DNA of 14,304 bases from a bacterium (GTDB lineage Bacteria; Patescibacteriota; Minisyncoccia; Phycocordibacterales; UBA1550). Made by a program: the position numbers and the translations under genes. The notes under the pieces were generated by a model. The model did no database searches, was not told the origin of the DNA, and worked only from the letters and a program-made list of their open reading frames with translations. This document shows, in pieces, positions 10,730 to 14,304 of the stretch (position 1 is the stretch's first letter; every line of letters begins with the position of its first letter). The DNA lies in NCBI GenBank assembly GCA_021823825.1, contig JAKANJ010000008.1, positions 1 through 14,304 of the forward strand, read 5' to 3'.

Positions 10730-13700
10730 ATGTCTCGTCGTATGACAATTATTATTGGAGACAAAATAAAAGAGCACGACTTTGACGTTTTTGGATCCGA
10801 GCTTCCTTCAAGAAAACGTAAATTTTTTGCTGTTCTGTCCGCACTGATATTTTCTTTCGCTTTCACCACCACAGTCTTCGCCGCACCGCCAACGAGCCCC
10901 TACGCACCAGGTGAAACACTTAACCCTACTTGCGGTCCAACCGATACAAACTGTACGGTTGAACAAATTGCAATAAACCCTATCACGCTAAACTATGGTA
11001 TCGGCACTTCTTCTCCCTATGCAAAATTGGGAATTTGGGGAAATGGTACGGGAACTGGTAAAACATTTGAAGTTGCAAACAATGCATCCACAACGCTCTT
11101 TTCAATACTTGATAACGGTCTTTCTTATTTCCTCGGTAATCTCGGTATTGGAACAACGAGTCCTTCACAAGCACTCTCGGTGAATGGTCTTGTGTACTCC
11201 ACCGGTGGCTACAAGTTTGGTGATGGAACAGTGCAGACAACGGCGGCGACGGGGGGAGGAACTGTTGACGCTGGTGCAGCGGGCGACTTTCCTTATTATG
11301 CTGGCACGGGAAGCACTCTTACCGCAACGTCTACACTTTTTCTTTCTCCGAGTGGAAACATTGGTATTTCAGAGGGGAATCCATCTCTTGCAAAGTTGCA
11401 AGTACAGGGAGACATCTATACTACTGCCGGTCTCGGCTTTTACGTTCCAGGAGAAAGTGGTGCACGAAATGCGTTCTATCGTGGAGGTACTGATTTTCAA
11501 ATTTTGCGAAATTACAATCAGGAATACACGGTTGAACAAATTTGGTCGCCTCCTGGACCTTTAACAAACCAACTAGAAGCTACGCTTGCTCTTGTTCGAG
11601 GTGACGAACCGAACCAGGAGTATCTTGACCTTTATAACAATGGTTACACTACAGAAACACAATTTGGTATTAGAATTCAAAAAAGAGGGACTGGCGTATA
11701 CAGAGATTTTGTGTTTGACCAATATGATGGTGTGACAAAAACACCGCTAATGATTATTAAGGCAAATACGAATGTTGGTATCGGCACGACGACACCACAA
11801 CAAAAGTTGGACGTTGCTGGAAATATCAATGTGTCTGACGGCTCTTCGTATATGTACAATGAGTCGAGCGTTCTCACGGCATCTACTACGCTCAATAACT
11901 ATTTTTTTGGAGGTTCGGGGAATTTGGCGATAACAGGAACGAACAACACAGGATCTGGATACCAATCGCTTTTGTCAAACACGACCGGTTTTAGCAACAC
12001 GGCGAACGGCGTCTATTCGTTGGATGCCAATACTACCGGTTTTGAAAATACTGCAATGGGATACACCGCACTCCGGTTCAACACCTCTGGTTTTGACAAT
12101 GTTGCGGTCGGTACAGAAGCTCTTTTTACTAACACTACGGGCTTCAACAACACGGCAAGTGGACGAAAGGCTCTTCTTTTTAATACTTCTGGATCCAATA
12201 ACACCGCAAGCGGTATGAATGCACTGGCTTTCAACTCGACGGGGAATAACAATACGGCGAATGGAGTTGAAGCACTTTACAGCAACACTACGGGTTACGA
12301 GAATACTTCAAATGGGTATCAGTCACTCTACTTTAATACTACCGGTTTTGATAATGCGGCAAATGGGCAGCAGGCACTCTATAGCAATACGACAGGATAT
12401 GAAAATGCGGCAAACGGTTTTTATGCACTTAAGTCAAATACCGTTGGATATGACAACTCAGCAAATGGTGCGTATGCCCTTACAGCAAATACGACGGGCT
12501 ATAGCAACACAGGAAGTGGAGCATACGCGCTTAATTCCAACAGCACAGGTACGTCAACGACTGCACTCGGATACTACGCAGGGGCTTCAAACACTACTGG
12601 TAGCGAAAATACCTTTATTGGTATGAACGCTGGTTACACTGATGGGACGGTGACGACACCAAATAATTTATTCAATGCAACCGCAATTGGTTACAACGCG
12701 CAAACTACTGCGAACAATTCACTTATCCTCGGGGGAACGGGGGCTTACGCAGTAAATGTTGGGATCGGGACGACCACCCCCTCAACTACTTTTACGGTTG
12801 TTGGCTCTGCTTGTGTGGCAGCAGGGGGAAGAGGTCCCTGCTCGACAACTCCTGGGACTATCACTGCAGCAACATTCAATACCGCATCCGTCGACCTCGC
12901 AGAACGCTACAACACCGATGACTCAACGTTGGCACCAGGAGAAATTACGATGCTTGATCCAAACAAGTCATTGTCCGTGATGCGCGCATCAAAAGATAAA
13001 GATGCAACGATCTTTGGCGTTGTCTCCACAGAGCCAGGCGTTGTACTTGGTTCACACAACACACCGAACGAAGCATCCACCACGGTACCTATTGCACTCT
13101 CTGGTCGTGTGCCTCTCAAGGTAGTGAGCGAGGGAGGGGTCATTCAGATCGGTGACAAGCTTACGCTTTCATCTACTCCAGGTGCCGCAATGAAAGCAAG
13201 CGGAAATACTGCAATCATTGGAACTGCTCTTGAAAATTTCTCTGGTGCACAAGGAACTATTCTTGCATTCGTAAACATTGTTGGTGCAAAGCTAGACAAG
13301 GCAGTCACTTCAGGAACTATCGGCGATGGACAGTCTTCCTTCTGGGGTCTTGATCAAACATCAGGTCGTCTCAAATATATTGCCGGTCTTGATCTCAATG
13401 ACTTTGATATGATCAATGTAAAAGCAATTCGTGGTTCTGCAAACAAGTGGAGCATTGATGCATTTGGGAATATGATTGTGGGACAGATTACTGCAAACAA
13501 ACTCTGTATTGGTACGACGTGTATAGATGAGAATGATCTCAAACAAATTCTTGGAAAAGGAGGAGTAATAACTACTGCGACTACTCCAAATGATAGTCCT
13601 GTTGTTACAACAAAGGTGGTTGCAACTTCAACCGATGATATCTTGCAAAATGCAACAACAACCGAGGCTTCCACGCCAAGCTTCTCTGGTGCTCTTACTG

Positions 13701-13816
13701 CGTCGTCAACAAATGAATTACTTAACGCTCCTACTGTCCCGTTATCAACATCTACAGTGGAAGTGCCGCCACCTGAAACGCCTGTCGTGGCTTCTACGAC
13801 TTCAACAACACTATAA
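10730..13816 (+). CDS. Large secreted fibre-like protein with YadA-head-like repeats
   Basis: 1028 residues. A 30-residue cytoplasmic start precedes a signal segment (31-51, KFFAVLSALIFSFAF) with a likely cut after VFA. The mature start is APPTSPYAPGETLNPTC. Four motifs of the form GIGTxxPxxxLxVxG (about 89, 139, 347 and 680) and KFGDGTVQTTA (about 162) resemble phage tail-fibre and trimeric adhesin proteins. Residues 406-626 are thirteen 17-residue repeats of the NTANGVEALYSNTTGYE type. After residue about 720, DLAERYNTDDSTLAPGE starts a domain resembling the peptidase-G2/intramolecular-chaperone region of fibres. The protein ends in a Ser/Thr/Pro-rich tail with no anchor. It starts three bases after the previous stop without a ribosome site, so translation is probably coupled. 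A second copy starts at 13955. Adhesion is inferred. Confidence 0.85.
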   Translation: MSRRMTIIIGDKIKEHDFDVFGSELPSRKRKFFAVLSALIFSFAFTTTVFAAPPTSPYAPGETLNPTCGPTDTNCTVEQIAINPITLNYGIGTSSPYAKLGIWGNGTGTGKTFEVANNASTTLFSILDNGLSYFLGNLGIGTTSPSQALSVNGLVYSTGGYKFGDGTVQTTAATGGGTVDAGAAGDFPYYAGTGSTLTATSTLFLSPSGNIGISEGNPSLAKLQVQGDIYTTAGLGFYVPGESGARNAFYRGGTDFQILRNYNQEYTVEQIWSPPGPLTNQLEATLALVRGDEPNQEYLDLYNNGYTTETQFGIRIQKRGTGVYRDFVFDQYDGVTKTPLMIIKANTNVGIGTTTPQQKLDVAGNINVSDGSSYMYNESSVLTASTTLNNYFFGGSGNLAITGTNNTGSGYQSLLSNTTGFSNTANGVYSLDANTTGFENTAMGYTALRFNTSGFDNVAVGTEALFTNTTGFNNTASGRKALLFNTSGSNNTASGMNALAFNSTGNNNTANGVEALYSNTTGYENTSNGYQSLYFNTTGFDNAANGQQALYSNTTGYENAANGFYALKSNTVGYDNSANGAYALTANTTGYSNTGSGAYALNSNSTGTSTTALGYYAGASNTTGSENTFIGMNAGYTDGTVTTPNNLFNATAIGYNAQTTANNSLILGGTGAYAVNVGIGTTTPSTTFTVVGSACVAAGGRGPCSTTPGTITAATFNTASVDLAERYNTDDSTLAPGEITMLDPNKSLSVMRASKDKDATIFGVVSTEPGVVLGSHNTPNEASTTVPIALSGRVPLKVVSEGGVIQIGDKLTLSSTPGAAMKASGNTAIIGTALENFSGAQGTILAFVNIVGAKLDKAVTSGTIGDGQSSFWGLDQTSGRLKYIAGLDLNDFDMINVKAIRGSANKWSIDAFGNMIVGQITANKLCIGTTCIDENDLKQILGKGGVITTATTPNDSPVVTTKVVATSTDDILQNATTTEASTPSFSGALTASSTNELLNAPTVPLSTSTVEVPPPETPVVASTTSTTL
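10863..11076 (+). repeat. Direct repeat, copy 1 (5' part of fibre gene)
   Basis: Matches 14091-14304 without gaps at an offset of 3228 bases. I count six substitutions in 214 positions. It begins inside the end of the signal peptide and covers the mature N-terminus and the first GIGTSSP motif. The copy at 14091 continues past the window edge, so the true length is unknown. Confidence 0.97.
11945..12637 (+). repeat. Thirteen 17-residue (51-bp) repeats plus a partial one
   Basis: Each unit follows N-T-A-x-G-x-x-A-L-x-x-N-T-T-G-x-x, with spacing exactly 51 bp from 11945 to 12607. A partial unit then begins NTFIGMNAGY. All units keep the phase, but third-base changes are frequent, so the protein pattern is under selection. 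It resembles YadA-type head repeats, although those are usually 14 residues. Confidence 0.93.
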
Positions 13817-13899
13817 GTCCATTTCTACGAGAGAGATGATCATTATCCACCGTTGTGGCTAAATAATCTTTAAAATACGTATACGTCTTTAAAAATTTC

Positions 13900-13908
13900 T
13901 GATATAAT
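13900..13908 (+). promoter_or_regulatory. Extended -10 promoter of the second fibre gene
   Basis: TGA-TATAAT (13900-13908). No good -35 is visible. The leader to the ATG at 13955 would be about 40 nt. It shows that the second copy can be transcribed on its own. No clear terminator is seen between 13817 and this site. Confidence 0.6.
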
Positions 13909-13954
13909 TACAGAGAAAAAGAGATACCGTAAAAATTTCAAATATCAATATCGT

Positions 13955-14304
13955 ATGCGTCGATTGCTGGCGTTTATTACAAAGCAAAAAGTAGAAAAGG
14001 CTGAACAAAGAACTTCAAACCTACAGCAGTTGATATCTTCATACAACTTTTTCTATGCAGCGTTACTTATGGTCAGCGCTTTTTTCGCCTTCACCACCAC
14101 CGTCTTCGCCGCACCACCAACGAGCCCCTACGCACCAGGTGAAACACTTAACCCTACTTGCGGTCCAACCGATACAAACTGTACGGTTGAACAAATTGCA
14201 ATAAACCCTGTCACGCTGAACTATGGCATCGGCACTTCTTCTCCGTATGCAAAATTGGGAATTTGGGGAAATGGTACGGGAACTGGTAAAACATTTGAAG
14301 TTGC
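13955..14304 (+). CDS. Second fibre-like secreted protein, cut by window edge
   Basis: 116 codons are visible. The N-terminus is MRRLLAFITKQKVEKAEQR, then a signal segment (about 31-52, FFYAALLMVSAFFAFTTTVFA). From there on it is nearly identical to the protein at 10730: APPTSPYAPGETLNPTC, then NYGIGTSSPYAKLGIWG, with only one residue change (I to V) in the visible mature part. The first 45 or so residues are unrelated in sequence to the first copy, apart from the general signal pattern. It is thus a tandem paralogue with its own promoter. What follows the window edge (repeat number, tail domain) cannot be seen. No Shine-Dalgarno is visible before the ATG. Confidence 0.88.
   Translation, partial: MRRLLAFITKQKVEKAEQRTSNLQQLISSYNFFYAALLMVSAFFAFTTTVFAAPPTSPYAPGETLNPTCGPTDTNCTVEQIAINPVTLNYGIGTSSPYAKLGIWGNGTGTGKTFEV
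14091..14304 (+). repeat. Direct repeat, copy 2 (5' part of second fibre gene)
   Basis: Partner of 10863-11076. Five of the six differences keep the amino acid. The match starts abruptly at the end of the signal peptide. Confidence 0.97.

Noticed and set aside
11945..12637. Regular 51-bp repeats considered as a CRISPR array
   Set aside because: They are continuous coding repeats without spacers, inside a long frame, and diverged at third positions.
13875..13890. ACGTATACGT palindrome considered as a terminator after the first fibre gene
   Set aside because: It is only ten bases without a loop, has no GC-rich stem and no proper U-tract.
1..14304. Alternative genetic code (TGA read as an amino acid), known in some related phyla
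   Set aside because: The gene at 4743-5135 ends in TGA in a sensible place, and none of the conserved genes needs an in-frame TGA.

Overview
The window looks like a chromosomal segment from a Candidate Phyla Radiation (Patescibacteria, Parcubacteria-like) bacterium. This is inferred from protein style, not from a marker gene. The evidence is a four-domain S1, a metallo-beta-lactamase-fold protein without metal ligands, several starts that look leaderless, and large Ser/Thr-rich surface proteins with GYAW..GWINF repeats, VGIGTTxP motifs and a secreted N-terminus of the YAPGETLNPTC type. TGA is used as a stop, so the code is standard.

Left part (1-2502): lepB and hisS form a minus-strand pair (hisS runs off the left edge), divergent from pth on the plus strand.

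Middle-left (2508-5277): six small minus-strand genes, none with a recognised name. Five carry a CxxC..CxxC zinc ribbon and five carry a short helical, HTH-like segment. The two modules occur in different orders or alone. Strong hairpins separate nearly every gene. Four of the five transcription units share one promoter type: TTGNNN, 17 bp, TGN-TASCKT, then a conserved AGATT at the expected start point. The sixth gene is GC-rich and has its own near-consensus promoter. This cluster is the best candidate here for an undescribed system.

Middle (5290-7428): rpsA (minus) with a 133-nt structured leader, then about 800 bp without genes. That stretch holds three consecutive minus-strand transcription units of about 180-210 nt. 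Each has a promoter with a 16-bp spacer and a terminator with a 10-bp stem and GAAA loop. They look like structured non-coding RNAs. Two spacers between them carry palindromes sharing a 20-nt core, one of them a perfect 44-nt palindrome directly against a -35 box.

Right part (7429-14304): all plus strand. A degenerate MBL-fold protein and a small single-pass membrane protein are followed by a 727-residue multi-domain surface/membrane protein. Three bases after it comes a 1028-residue secreted fibre-like protein with thirteen 17-residue repeats. A second copy of that fibre gene begins at 13955 and runs off the right edge. The two copies are nearly identical over 214 bp after the signal peptide but differ before it, which points to recent duplication or gene conversion.
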